Shown: positions 1 to 10,319, counted from the stretch's first letter. The stretch is DNA of 64,000 nucleotides from Dendrolimus kikuchii (GCA_019925095.2 CM034390.1:285501-349500); one strand, 5' to 3'. Numbers and translations are program-made. Notes: generated from the letters alone by a model not told the origin.

Positions 1-288
1 AGGCTTATATATGCATTCTCTTGATATGTCATTCTGAAATTAAATTAAGTCTATACTTTAACAGATGAGCCCCCCACGCTAATATCTGTTATTTGTAGAA
101 CGAATTTAAAAAAGAAAAAGTCCGTGCGGCTGATTTGGACTAGTAAGTACATAATATTTTCTTAAGTTTTCGCGACTTGTTATGGCTTGAAGAGAAGAAG
201 CGGCGCAAGAAACTCTTCAGCAAACATGCCTAGCTCTAATAATTTTATATAACATTAAAATGGGTGGAAGGAAAAATAAAAGTAATTA

Positions 289-462
289 TCAGTCAAGTTG
301 GTTTGTGTTCCGTTGCACCCAGAGAGAGCTCACAGTGTCTTGAGGTCTGGCAGCTGGTTTTTGCTGGGTTTGGGTCTTGATAGTTTTGATAATTGGATCC
401 CAAACCGGTGGTACTTGCCAACCAACTTCTCTATTGAAATTTGGGTGTTTTTTGATTTCAAT
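289..462 (-). pseudogene. PLE GIY-YIG endonuclease C-terminal fragment
   Basis: The minus strand reads 57 codons without a stop, ending in TGA at 289-291. It begins IEIKKHPNFNREVGW and continues to a W-D-P motif. This resembles the end of the GIY-YIG nuclease domain that follows the reverse transcriptase in Penelope-like polyproteins, where an R-E-A-I-E-I stretch and an N-R-E-x-G stretch are usual. Only the C-terminal end remains; the RT and GIY-YIG core are absent. A second copy at 58556-58767 shows the preceding residues REAI. Confidence 0.75.
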
Positions 463-511
463 AGGCTAAATAAAACTTTAACAATACTCGTTGACACTCG
501 ACATCTTTGTC

Positions 512-553
512 TTCCGTGATCACAGCCATTGAAAAGTGGCCGAAACGTCGGAA
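512..553 (+). ncRNA. hammerhead-like motif in PLE terminal block
   Basis: Order seen: TTCC, GTGATCA, one C, a seven-base arm, GAAA loop, AGTGGCC, GAAAC, GTC, GGAA. This matches stem I, core, stem II, GAAA core, minimal stem III and cleavage triplet of a type I hammerhead. In this copy stem II is weakened (AGCCATT). The core differs from CTGANGA at its third and eighth positions. See the finding on this motif. Confidence 0.4.
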
Positions 554-619
554 AAACCAAAATCAAATAAAATTACCGCGCTTAAAACCGTTAAAACGTA
601 GTGTTATTAGTAAGTACAT

Positions 620-1060
620 TTCGAAAATGTCAACCTATCTAAACATCACGTGAAAATGTGAAAACACGAGAGACACAATTATAGTGCGCTTCTTCAACTA
701 CAAGAATACGTCGTCATCATGGCAACGCCTACGAAGTTTTATTGCCACTGTTAGGTCTTATCACGTAAGCCTACGTATTAATTATAATACCTATTAAATT
801 CTTAAATAATAATTATACGAGGTCTTCTAATAAAATATTATGAAATTAATTACTTACTGCTCTTTATTTGAGCAATCTAAATATCCTTGAATTAGTTTTT
901 TCTTTGTTCACAGAATATTATTAGTCTAATATATATTTTAGTCTGTTTTTATCGTAAGCAATTTAGATACTCAGTTATTCTTTTATGAAAGTTATTTATA
1001 GAGGAGATTATGAACATAATAAATTTGTGAAGCAAGTTGAGTTTGTAGTACCTAAAGTCA
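620..1060. other. AT-rich unique sequence
   Basis: No open frame of note, no repeat partner in the window and no terminal structure seen. Confidence 0.6.
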
Positions 1061-1376
1061 TTTTTTTTTTTTATTGCAGAAGCTCAGCAGACAGGCAGAC
1101 GGCCCACTTGATGAAAAGCGGTTACCATCGCCTATAGACATTTGCAACACCAAAGGTGCTACAAATACGCTGCTGCTCTCTTAAGGGAGACTGGTACCTG
1201 CTCACTAATGCCGGAACACAACTCAGGGTTGTTATGGCGACATACTTTAGACCAGGGGTGGTAGCCATCCAGTCGGGCAAATGCCCTACCACCTGGCTGT
1301 GGGTTGTTTTGTCGCCTCTTACGACAGGCCGCCCGGCCGCAGGAAATTGTATTCTTTCTCCGTTCCTGCACGGATA
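1061..1376 (-). mobile_element. SIDE, near full-length
   Basis: Poly-T at 1061-1072 is the A-tail of a minus-strand insertion. The 3' block and the 5' head (ending CCTGCACGG on the plus strand) are both present. It is a member of the LINE-derived short family described under the LINE at 29792-33408. Confidence 0.9.
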
Positions 1377-1500
1377 AAAAATGTGAAAAACACACGGTTA
1401 ATTTGGACCAGCAGCTTTAGAAAATGCAATATTTTGAATTTTTCTCTCTCTCTCTTTCTCTCTGAATGGATTTCAATTAAACTAACTAAAACGCAGAGCT

Positions 1501-1712
1501 TTTTTTTTATTTTTCGCCAGGGGAAATCCGTTTGAGGACTAAGCCGCGACAGGCACAGAAGCCTGGGGGGATGTTCGCGACCCGTGTGAGTGTGGGATTC
1601 GCCAGATCGGGGGTGGCACTAGCGTGCCCGGTCAGAACCGGTGCCACGCTATTGCCACTCCCCAGTTAGGGATAAGAGCTAGCTTATCCCATTAGTTGGG
1701 TCCACACCGAAC
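1501..1712 (-). mobile_element. unidentified retroposon 3' end (family Q)
   Basis: A T-tract then CGCCAGGGGAAATCC begins a minus-strand 3' end. The first ~85 bp recur inverted at 34071-34160, where an A-tail and a 15-bp target duplication prove retroposition. The upstream part (to about 1712) has no long frame. Parent element unknown. Confidence 0.6.
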
Positions 1713-1835
1713 GATCCGTTTTGGATCGGCGATCGCGCGATCCGCGATCCAGGATCAGGAGTTAGACCGATCTAGTTTTGGAAACTTGCGATCCTAAAAA
1801 TACGCTCCAAGCGATCCTAAGGCGATCCGTGATTC
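1711..1835. repeat. GATC-rich degenerate short repeat
   Basis: About ten GATC tetramers occur in 125 bp, mostly as GCGATCC-like heptamers at irregular spacing. This is far denser than in the surrounding AT-rich DNA. Function not apparent. Confidence 0.6.
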
Positions 1836-1988
1836 ACAGTCCTACTCTAGCATGATATGGAGTCACACGTACAGCGGCGGTGTCGAATTCCCGTTGCAGC
1901 AGTAACCTTTATTTTGCTTAAATGTTTGCGCAAACGACGGTTCTGGGTAAAAATAATTAACATCTTTTGGGTTCCATAAACATTAGAA

Positions 1989-2505
1989 TCTATGCTAATA
2001 TTATAATGCTGAAGAGTTTGTTTGTTTGTTTGTTTAAACACGCTAATCTCAGGAACCGCTGGTCCGATTTGAAAAATTCTTTCAATGTTGAATAGTACCT
2101 TTATCGAGGAAGGCTATAGACTATATTATATTTTCAAAAAAAATTGGGATCATTTCCAAAAGTCCAATAATATAACCCAAGGTGTAAAAAAATGACCCGA
2201 AAAAATCCTTACACGGCGTGCGCTGCGAAAAGTATTGATTATAGAACAAAACAATGTACTACCACTTTGCAGAACATATAATTGTCTACAAAAAATATTG
2301 CGTAACCATATGTCTAACTATTGTAGTTATCTCACAATAAGTGTTTTCTTTTATTTTTTTAAATAATTAAAATGCCGTCGCTTCAAAACCTCTTTATTTT
2401 GTACCTTGGTATTAATCCTTATCAAAATAAATGACTCCATATTTAAGACTAATTCAATACCTTTCTAGAACTTTTTGAATTATTCAATTCGGACGTTTTA
2501 TTCAA
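1989..2505 (+). mobile_element. composite Helitron, 5' portion
   Basis: Starts with TC after an A (TCTATGCTAATATTATAA), the usual 5' Helitron end in this window. It shares its interior with copies at 41271-42342, 51364-52020 and 61465-62166. It is cut at 2505, where a SIDE is inserted, and the second half is missing. Confidence 0.75.
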
Positions 2506-2800
2506 TTTTTTTTTATTTTTTTTTATTGCCGGATTTCAGCAGACAGGCAGACGGCCCACTGGATGGAAAGCGGTTACCATCGCTTATGGACATTTGCAAC
2601 ACCAAAGGCGCTACAAATGCGCTGCTGCTCTCTTAAGGGAGAATGGATCCTGGTCATTAATGCCGGAACATAACTCAAGCTTGTTATGACGACATACTTT
2701 AGACCAGGGGTGGTAACCATGTGGGTTGTTTTGTCGCCTCTTACGACAGGCCGCCCCAACGCAGGAAATTGTATTCTTTCTCCGTTCCTGCACGGATAAA
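2506..2800 (-). mobile_element. SIDE with internal deletion
   Basis: Poly-T start, 3' block and 5' head are present, but about 30 bp around the GGGCATTTGCCC stem are missing. Inserted in the Helitron ending at 2505. Confidence 0.9.
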
Positions 2801-2867
2801 ATGGAATGTATGGAGCTTATATCAAATTAATTTTCTATGTCTTAACGACCGTTCGTTTGCCTTACTA

Positions 2868-2965
2868 TCGGTTAAAATTTGACACAAGCTCCACACAAGT
2901 AATGTGAAAATTCTACCGATGGTAAGGCAAGTGAATGAATAGCAATATACAGTAGCCGGTCATAA
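2868..2965. repeat. short dispersed repeat (family K)
   Basis: About 100 bp with clear similarity to 58086-58185 in the same orientation. Sequence up to 3484 otherwise shows no gene or structure; 3060-3190 is locally GC-rich. Confidence 0.5.
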
Positions 2966-3484
2966 GGCAAATTAATGGTTGGTAAGACACAGAATCGTGC
3001 CATACTGAACTTCCTCATCAACTTTGAAGACAGATGTCTCTGGAACGTTGTCCATAAATCGCAGTGATTCACGAAGGCAGCGCGTCCGTCGCCATCGGCG
3101 TCTTTTATTGTGCGCGTAAAGCGGCTTTATTGCCAACTTATCGCCCTTAAATCTGCACCCCCCCAGCCCCACCCGCCGCACCCCGCAGACGTCTGTGCCA
3201 ATCCAAGGTTTTAGTGGCTGAGCCCGAGATTGAATAAATTAGATTTGCTCTGTACGGTTAAGGCAGACGCTACAAGAATCTCAAGTTGTCAGTTTACGAA
3301 CGAGTCACTTCAGCCTTATTTATTCAAAGAATATAACATAAGAGCGACTCGTGGTAGCTTACTAGCTAATTTACCGGCGTTATATGTCATTGGTTCAACT
3401 GCTCAGCTTAGGTTTTGCTAAATATAAGATGTTTTTTGTAATGTAACAGATGAACCCCGAAAATTCCTGTAAAAAACTTCGTTT

Positions 3485-4069
3485 AAAAAAACCGACTTCA
3501 AAAACTAAAAAAGTATAAAATAACTTATTTCTAAAGCTATTATTATTAATATATATTATCTAAAACATCTTAAAGTCGGTGCTAAGTAATTTTCAAAATA
3601 TAGTAATTTTTATGTTTTACTTTGCACCGACTTCAAGATGTTTTTAGTGTCTAGCTATGTATGGGTAGACCTACGAAAGGTGCTACGCTCCTTAAAAAAT
3701 ATAGGTCCCAAGAAACGGGAACAAAAAAATATTCGTAAAATGAAAACTACTGGGCCAAACTATGTTAAATTTTTAGGGGACCAAAATGGCAACTACTCCG
3801 CATCAAACTAAACAAGAATCATGTAAATCGGATCATAAATCTCAGCGTAATCGGTGTACATATGAAACGGAATGGAATTTTTTTCATAAAATGAAAACTA
3901 CTAAGCCAAACTATGTCAAATTTTTAGCGGACCAAATGGCAGCTATTCCGCGTCGAACAAAAAAAGAATCACGTAAATCGGATCATAAATCTCGGAGTAA
4001 TCGGTGAACATACATAAAAAAAACCGACGAATTGAGAAACTCCTCCTTTTTTTGAAGTCGGTTAAAAAC
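3485..4069 (+). mobile_element. MITE-like element with GAAGTCGG termini (family H)
   Basis: Ends are inverted: AAACCGACTTCAAAAA at the left and GAAGTCGGTTAAAAA at the right. A nested inner inverted pair (AAAGTCGGTGC / GCACCGACTTC) lies near 3570-3640. The region 3735-4005 is an imperfect tandem duplication of about 160 bp, which creates a 73-codon open frame that I do not regard as a gene. Other copies: 9190-9625 (inverted) and 59270-59682. Confidence 0.75.
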
Positions 4070-4340
4070 AGGGGGATAAGTAATGTTACTAAAGGCATAC
4101 AAACTACAACTGTTTTACTAAAGATTTTATCGTTGAGTCAAAATTTCGCATCGGAATTAATGTTTTTTCGACATGGCCACTTTAAACCTCTCTCAAGAAA
4201 ACTTTAGAGGTGAAGTAGTGAAGTATCGCAGATTTTAAGTCCGGGAATTTACTATCCATTAGCGGAAATCGCATCGAAATCGGCCCATTAGTTTTTACGC
4301 GAATTCCGAACAAACATAAAAAAATAAGAAATTTTAGAGG
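4070..4340. repeat. degenerate Helitron-type interior
   Basis: Contains the phrase pattern of a repeat also seen at 7830-8212 (GGGAATTT, GCATCGAAATCGG). No ends could be placed. Confidence 0.35.
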
Positions 4341-4370
4341 ACTAAAATTTATAATGTTATATAAAAAAAA

Positions 4371-4550
4371 ACCCCGATTTTGAAATATTCTTCATTGGTG
4401 CTCCGCTCCTATTGGTCTTAGCGTGATGATATATAGCCTATAGCCTTCTTAGATAAATGGGCTATCTAAAACTGAAAGAATTTTTCAAATCAGACCAGTA
4501 GTTCCTGAGATTAGCGCGTTCAAACAAATAAACAAACTTAACTTAGTATA
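4371..4550 (-). mobile_element. Helitron fragment, 5' part
   Basis: Inverse complement of the common Helitron 5' region (GATTAGCGCGTTCAAACAAA). It is interrupted at 4550 by the RTE copy below, whose target duplication shows that the Helitron was there first. Confidence 0.75.
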
Positions 4551-4875
4551 CATACATACATACATAACTTCACGCCAGTTCCCTTGCGGGGTAGGCACGA
4601 ACAACAGAGCGCCATTCAGGCTTATTCTTACACACCTCACTTGCTTCTTTGACATTTATAACTCTTGTCATGCACGCTCGTCTGTTCTTAAGGCTCCTGA
4701 CATCACCTTCTGCTAGTACACGATCAATTTGATCATGGAAGGTGTGTCGTGGCCTTCCACGACTTCTGCATCCATCCACTTTTGCATTGTATATCTGTTT
4801 AGTCATTCTTTCCACATGCCCGAAGCACCGGAGCATTCCTTTCCTTACCTTCACCCCGACACTCTCTTTCAGACC
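4551..4875 (-). mobile_element. RTE-clade LINE 3' end, copy 1
   Basis: Minus-strand 3' end with a (CATA)n tail, flanked by an 11-bp target duplication AACTTAGTATA at 4540-4550 and 4876-4886. The minus strand reads the C-terminus of the element's ORF, with RCFGHVERM near its start and YPARELA just before the stop. The 3' UTR is only about ten bases, as is typical of RTE elements. Confidence 0.85.
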
Positions 4876-4886
4876 AACTTAGTATA

Positions 4887-5318
4887 AGAAAGCTTCGAGG
4901 CACTCCTCAAACAAAATGGTTAGAGCAGCAATAGCATCAGCGACTAGTATAAAAATCGTAGCCGGTTTAAAAAGCGACAAAAACCGACGGAGTGGAGTCA
5001 GTTACAAATCGGGCGCTGGGGAGGCGCTGGAAATGGAGCGAGATTGATTGGCCCCGACTTCCACGAGCACAAAAATAAATACCCCCGCTCGCAGCCGACG
5101 TACGTGGCAGACGCTCTTCTAGAGCAAACAACCTCTACAATTGTGTACACTAGTATGTGCCAGTGAAACTTCGCTCGCGTTTCCATGATGACGTGTCTTC
5201 GTGAATACATAGTAAAAAAAATCGTGTGTATGTGCAGTTGACACGCAGCAGACGTGGAACAAAGTGGGACAAGGGTGGGAGGGATTCTAAATTTCATATA
5301 TTATATCGTTATAATATA
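4887..5318. other. unique sequence
   Basis: Moderately GC-rich near 5000-5110. No coding or repeat signal that I can support. Confidence 0.5.
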
Positions 5319-5842
5319 CTAGCGGCCCCAGCAGACGTTGTCCTGCCTTTAAAAAATAAAATTCTAGAACCCGATCCCAGAGCCACCTACCGGTTCTAAT
5401 TGCGAATCTAAACCATCCGGGAACCCACTCAGACACACAAAAACAAAATCACCAAAACCGCTCCAGGTGATTAGGAGGACTCCAGAACCCGATCTCAGCG
5501 CCACCTACCGGTTCTAATTGTGAATCTAAAAGAGTAATATATTTTTTTTTATTCTAAGTCATGACAAAATACGATTAAAAATCATGCCAAACAAATTAAA
5601 GTTTATAATTAACAAATAAAAAAATAAGGGTTGATCGTAGTGGGGTGAAAATAAAAAAAAGAATATCTAAAAATTAAAAATAAGTTAGGGGTGGACTACC
5701 CTTAACATTTAGGGGATGAAAAATAGATGTTGTCCGATTCTCAGACCTACCCAATATGCACACAAAATTTCATGAGAATCGGTCAAGCCGTTTCGAGGAG
5801 TATTGTAACTAACACTGTGACACGAGACTTTTATATATTAGA
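5319..5842 (-). mobile_element. complete non-autonomous Helitron
   Basis: On the minus strand it starts TCTAATATATAAAAG after an A and ends GGGGCCGCTAG before a T, the expected Helitron ends, with a GC-rich stem (GGCAGGACAACG) before CTAG. A block of about 47 bp is duplicated at 5367-5413 and 5484-5530. Same family: 22069-22134 and 62640-62800. Confidence 0.75.
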
Positions 5843-6130
5843 TTTATCCGTGCAGGAACGGAGAAAGAATACAATTTCCTGCGTTGGGGCGGCCTGTCGT
5901 AAGAGGCGACAAAACAACCCACAGCCAGGTGGATGGCTACCACCCCTGGTCTAGAGTATGCCGCCATAACAACCTTGAGTTGGGTTCCGGCATTAGTGAC
6001 CAGTTTCCAGTCTCCCTTAAGAGAGCAGCAGTGCATTTGTAGCAGCTTTGGTGTTGCAAATGTCCATAGGCGATGGTAACCGCTTTCCATCAAGTGGGCC
6101 GTCTACCTTTCTGCTGAACTCTCGCAATAA
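5843..6130 (+). mobile_element. SIDE, near full-length
   Basis: Head TTATCCGTGCAGG directly abuts the Helitron end. About 17 bp around the internal stem are deleted. The 3' end runs into a fragment of the parent LINE in reverse orientation, without an A-tail. Confidence 0.85.
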
Positions 6131-6352
6131 TCCGCGAGGAAGCGGTGATGAAGTCCCAACCGATGGCGAGCGGTGCGATGGTAGAAAGAGGACGAAAGCA
6201 CCATTCTAAACAGTTACTCCTCGATATACAGTCAATAAAATACGCAGAGAGAAGCAAAATCTCTCCCAAGGCCAAGCGTATCTAGAACGTCTGGGAGTAT
6301 GGGATCATCAACAACGGGAACGGCTCGACGTTGAATACAGTCCAGGGACAAA
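6131..6352 (-). pseudogene. fragment of the SIDE parent LINE (C-terminal RT region)
   Basis: The minus strand aligns with 32915-33135 of the intact LINE (the region coding RRALRVVDDP to HRLGVHP). Substitutions and a short gap break the frame. No 3' tail is present. Confidence 0.75.
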
Positions 6353-6644
6353 TAAGTCCTCCAGTTTTAATAAACACAACAGACCTTAAATACGCTGTTT
6401 AGCGAGAAATATAGTTAAGCCCCGTTGTACTTTGATATAAGACGCCGCGTGTTAACAGCCTAACCACGCCGATATCTCAACTTTGCCCAGTCGTAACTCG
6501 CATAACTCGGTCCGGGATTAATCAGCGTATTGTCAAGGATTACTTCTGTCCGCATGATAAGTGTTTGAAATGGTGATTGACGCGTTTGTTTTATCACTAA
6601 GAAATGATATAAGTATGGTAGTTCGTTAGACTTCAATCTCACAC
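6353..6644. other. unique sequence
   Basis: No gene or repeat recognised. Confidence 0.5.
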
Positions 6645-6655
6645 TGTTTGATATA

Positions 6656-6869
6656 CATACATACATACATAACTTCACGCCAGTTCCCTTGCGGGGTAGG
6701 CACGAACAACAGAGCGCCATTTAGGCTTATTCTTACACACCTCACTTGCTTCTTTGACATTCATAACTCTTGTAATGCACGCTCGTCTGTTCTTAAGGCT
6801 CCTGACATCACCTTCTGCTAGTACACGATCAATTTGATCATGGAAGGTGTGTCGTGGCCTTCCACGACT
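6656..6869 (-). mobile_element. RTE-clade LINE 3' end, copy 2
   Basis: 5'-truncated copy with (CATA)n tail and an 11-bp target duplication TGTTTGATATA at 6645-6655 and 6870-6880. Confidence 0.9.
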
Positions 6870-6987
6870 TGTTTGATATAGTATTAACTAATTTAAATTT
6901 GATAATAAGATGAATTTAATTAAATGTGCTCGAAATAAAGCTATAATAAAACTAAGTTTTAACGGTTTATTTTATTTCATTTTTAAC

Positions 6988-7695
6988 ACGCTTTTATTAG
7001 CTTCATACGTATGTTAGTATGTAACGGAATCTTTCAAGTTAAATTTAATCGACTTCCCGGTTTTCGATTGAGCTGAAATTTTGCACGTATGCGTATATCG
7101 CGTGACAATGCAATAATATGGTACCATGGAGCTGATCTGATGATGGAGTCGGAAGGTGGCCATAGGAACTCCTGTAGTAAACAAGATAGACCCGTCGTGT
7201 TTGGGCTCGTTTCACTTGTCTTGGCTAGCACTCTGCTGCTACATGATATGCAGGATCTCAAAAGCTTGTATTTAAAAACCTTTTTAAAAAAACTTATTTT
7301 TACATAACGTTCCATTTTATCATAAGAGTGTATTTAATTCTTTTTCCAAAGTTTACGTTTAGTTTGAATTAAATCACTAAATAATCACTAAAATATGAAA
7401 AATAAATAATAGTAAAAAAAAAAAACTAAAAAATACGCTTTTATAGAAAATCCAACTAAAAAATAGAAAATAATTTTTAATAAATTTGAATTAAAAATAG
7501 TGTAAGAAAAATTGATTTTATTGTAAAAAAAAAGCGTGGGGTGCATGGTATCAATAGTTATAAATATTTTATGAACAGATATGAGTAGAAGGATTATTTT
7601 GATAATATCCTAAAAAGCACCCCACGCTTTTTTTTACAATAAAATCCAACTAAAAATTTATTTCCTATTTTTAGTTGGATTGTCTATAAAAGCGT
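6988..7695 (+). mobile_element. MITE-like hairpin element (family I), copy 1
   Basis: Starts ACGCTTTTATTA and ends ATAAAAGCGT, an inverted terminal pair. The right half holds nested inverted repeats, the strongest being AAAAAGCGTGGGGTGC with its complement GCACCCCACGCTTTTT (about 7530-7632). The left half has open frames on both strands that recur in copies 39178-40116 and 46711-47368. Confidence 0.7.
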
Positions 7696-7727
7696 ATTTT
7701 TTTTTAGTTTTTTTTTTAACTATTAAT

Positions 7728-7803
7728 TGTCCATAGGCGATGGTAACCACTTTCCATCAAGTGGGCCGTCCGCCTGTCTGCTGATCTCCTGCAATAAAAA
7801 AAA
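7728..7803 (+). mobile_element. SIDE/LINE 3'-end fragment
   Basis: Only the last ~75 bp, ending GCAATAAAAAAAA. It could come from SIDE or from the parent LINE. Confidence 0.8.
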
Positions 7804-7829
7804 GGATATGCCTGCGACTTCATTTACGC

Positions 7830-8212
7830 TGAACTTTAAATTCCCGCGGGATACCCGGGACTCAAAGTATCGCAGCGTTTAAAAAAGAATATAAGCTATT
7901 ATGTAATGGAAACTGTGTCAGAATAAGCCACGTTTTATGTACCCGAACGACTTCAAACTGCTCCTGGGAAATTTCCCGCGGGATTACCGGGATTAAAAGT
8001 ATCACACATTTTATTACATAAAATTTGTTATCAAGCAGTGAAATAACCGCATTTCGAATTAGAAATATTTTTTCAATTTCGCCATTTCAAATAACTCCCA
8101 GAAATTTTTTCGCGGGGTTCCCAGAATAAAAAGTAGCGCAGACTATAAGTCTAAGAATAAGCTGTAGATCAGCGAAAACTGCATCAAAGTCGTCGTGAAA
8201 ACTTACGAAAGT
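7830..8212. repeat. three-unit degenerate tandem repeat
   Basis: The phrase CCCGCGGGAT...CCGGGA...TAAAAGTATC recurs at about 7843, 7976 and 8110, each followed by a related stretch, with a period of about 130 bp. Probably a diverged Helitron-type interior. Confidence 0.5.
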
Positions 8213-8215
8213 ACT

Positions 8216-8615
8216 ACGTTTTGGAATTACTATAGAATTTATTAGAACTATACAAACACGTATAGCACAGGTATAAATATAACTGGACGCAACCAGTACA
8301 AACTGCACGATTCAATAACACGCTTTGCCCGTCATTATATAGCTCATCGAGTGTACACACGTCTTGCTCGTATCGTAATCGACGCTTGACTGCTTCACCC
8401 CTCCGTTCGGGCATTGTCTACCTGGAAAGCGTCGACGCAATTTCCCAGAAAACGTAATCCGCACACCTGCTTAACTATTCCTGCGAACGACCATAAACTA
8501 GTAAAATGCACAATAGACTGGTTTCTAAGTCAACAAAAGAAGTCCAAATGCGGGAAGGTAATAAACTGTGCTTTACGGCAGGCAGGTGTGCATTCACTTT
8601 TGTCGGCATGTAACA
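8216..8615 (-). mobile_element. solo LTR fragment (family G), copy 2
   Basis: Minus-strand LTR that keeps its 5' TGTTAC end (GTAACA at 8610-8615 on the plus strand). It lacks the last bases at the 3' end (left). Confidence 0.75.
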
Positions 8616-8663
8616 ATACTTTTTCCGGGATTTTAAAATTAATTAAACTTAAATCAAACAATA

Positions 8664-8836
8664 CATTCATAAGTTCACGCCAGTTCCCTTGCGGGGTAGG
8701 CACGAACAACAGAGCGCCATTCAGGCTTATTCTTACACACCTCACTTGCTTCTTTGATACTCATAACTCTTGTCGTGCACGCTCGTCTGCTCTTAAGGCT
8801 CCTGACGTCACCTTCTGCTAGTACACGATCAATTTG
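8664..8836 (-). mobile_element. RTE-clade LINE 3' end, copy 3
   Basis: Flanked by a 12-bp target duplication AATCAAACAATA at 8652-8663 and 8837-8848. The tail is very short (CATTCAT). Confidence 0.9.
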
Positions 8837-8848
8837 AATCAAACAATA

Positions 8849-9189
8849 GTCTAGTTAAAATCAACCTGATTCCAAAAGCATCAATAAATTAACTAAGCAT
8901 ATAAATTGTGGCCGGAAACGCTATCGGCCGTGGCTTAGATAAGGCCCTGCGCTGACAGAGGCTACTTAACGCACCAGGATTACCGAGAACAGCCGTCTTG
9001 ACCCCTCGTCTTGCGAAGGATTTATTTCTCCACGAGGACTCCGTACCACGCGGACGGGGCACGAGCTAAACGAAGAACTTTATTTAAGGGTTACTTGTTG
9101 AAACTGTCACAAGTTTTACGTAGTCATGTCCGTTACACTGTGTATACTAGAAATGTTTAGACTCGAGTATTTCAGTTCAATTTATTTTT
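8849..9189. other. unique sequence
   Basis: Includes a GC-richer stretch near 8910-9080. No frame or motif recognised. Confidence 0.5.
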
Positions 9190-9625
9190 TTAAGCGACTT
9201 CCAAAAAAGGAGCAGGTTCTTCCGTTGCATATGTACACCGATTACTCTGAGATTTATGATCCGATTTACGTGATTGTTGTTTAGTTTGATGCGGAATAGT
9301 TGCCATTTGGTCCTATAAAAATTTAACATAGTTTGGCCCAGTAGTTTTCATTTTACGAACATTTTTTTGTTCCCGTTTCTTGGGACCTATATTTTTTAAG
9401 AAGCGCGGCACCTTTCGTAGGTCTAACCATACATAGCTAGACACTAAAAAGTAACAAAGTATTTTATTTAGAAGTCGGTGCAAAGTAAAACATAAAAAAT
9501 ACTATATTTTGAAAATTACTAAGCACCGACTTTAAGATGTTTTAGATAATATATATTAATAATAATAGCTTTAGAAATGAGTTATTTTATACTTTTTAGT
9601 TTTTGAAGTTGGTTTTTTTAAACGA
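9190..9625 (-). mobile_element. MITE-like element (family H), copy 2
   Basis: Inverse complement of the element at 3485-4069 without its internal duplication. Terminal GAAGT(C/T)GGTT motifs are present, with the nested GTCGGTGC pair near 9473-9530. Confidence 0.7.
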
Positions 9626-9695
9626 AGTTTTTTTATTTTTTCATTGAAAGTTTTTTTGGTGCATTCTATTTATTATAATTAATAATTAAAGTGGG

Positions 9696-9847
9696 TGATG
9701 TCAGGAGCCTTAAGAACAGACGAGCGTGCATGACAAGAGTTATGAATGTCAAAGAAGCAAGTGAGGTGTGTAAGAATAAGCCTAAATGGCGCTCTGTTGT
9801 TCTTGCCTACCTCGCAAGGGAACTGGCGTGAAGTTATGTATGTATGT
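9696..9847 (+). mobile_element. RTE-clade LINE 3' end, copy 4
   Basis: Flanked by an 11-bp target duplication ATTAAAGTGGG at 9685-9695 and 9848-9858. The tail is (TATG)n, with the ORF stop TGA ten bases before it. Confidence 0.9.
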
Positions 9848-9858
9848 ATTAAAGTGGG

Positions 9859-10317
9859 CGCTGTGCGGGTCCCCCTCCTCCAGGACAGACCTCATACCCC
9901 CCCTGTCATGTCAATTTGGCGCTAGCTATAGGCACATAAATACACGGACACTCATTCATTTGATAACTTTAAATCAAAAGTAAGCGAATCATCTTCAAGC
10001 GCTCGCCTGTTACCTGTTAAACTCAAATATTGCTCAGAGAGTACAATATCCCACCGATTCTCAGGCTCGAGAAGGCTCTTAGTCAGCAAACACTCAGAAA
10101 ATAGCAGCGTGGGCCAAATAGCCAGGTCGAGAGGTGGCAGCACCGGCGCGGCGCCGTGTCAATGTTGATCCGACGAGCAAACAGCGCAGCGCTGCAAATA
10201 AATCGGGGCCAAATCGAGCAAAATCACTCGTTAGCACTCCGTTTTGGCCCCCTTCTTGTTGTTTCAATTATATCGTCAATATGAACACATTTATTTTTGT
10301 CGCATGTTGTCAATTCA
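9859..10317. other. unique sequence with a GC-rich palindrome
   Basis: No gene recognised. Short palindrome GGCGCGGCGCC near 10145. Confidence 0.5.
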
Positions 10318-10319
10318 AT

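Larger units (their letters stand above)
153..607 (-). mobile_element. Penelope-like element, 5'-truncated copy 1
   Basis: Flanked by a perfect 12-bp target duplication, TAGTAAGTACAT, at 141-152 and 608-619. The minus strand carries the end of a GIY-YIG frame (289-462) followed by the 3' UTR. At the 5' side (about 470-607) a terminal-repeat block lies in the opposite (+) orientation, and a short piece of the same end begins the copy at 153-180. Inverted terminal blocks on 5'-truncated copies are known for Penelope-like elements. Assignment rests on the coding remnant and the arrangement. Confidence 0.8.

Noticed and set aside
3786..4007. 73-codon frame with a repeated K-S-D-H-K-S motif.
   Set aside because: Produced by the internal tandem duplication in a MITE-like element; the frame is not kept in the other copies.
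6988..7695. Frames of 72-93 codons on both strands recurring in all three family I copies (for example minus 7034-7315, minus 39214-39477, plus 47053-47325).
   Set aside because: Openness on both strands in a MITE-like element with changes that do not favour one frame; no domain or start context. Treated as chance openness of a shared repeat.
7830..8212. A CRISPR-like or satellite array.
   Set aside because: Only three diverged units of about 130 bp and a eukaryotic context; a decayed transposon interior fits better.
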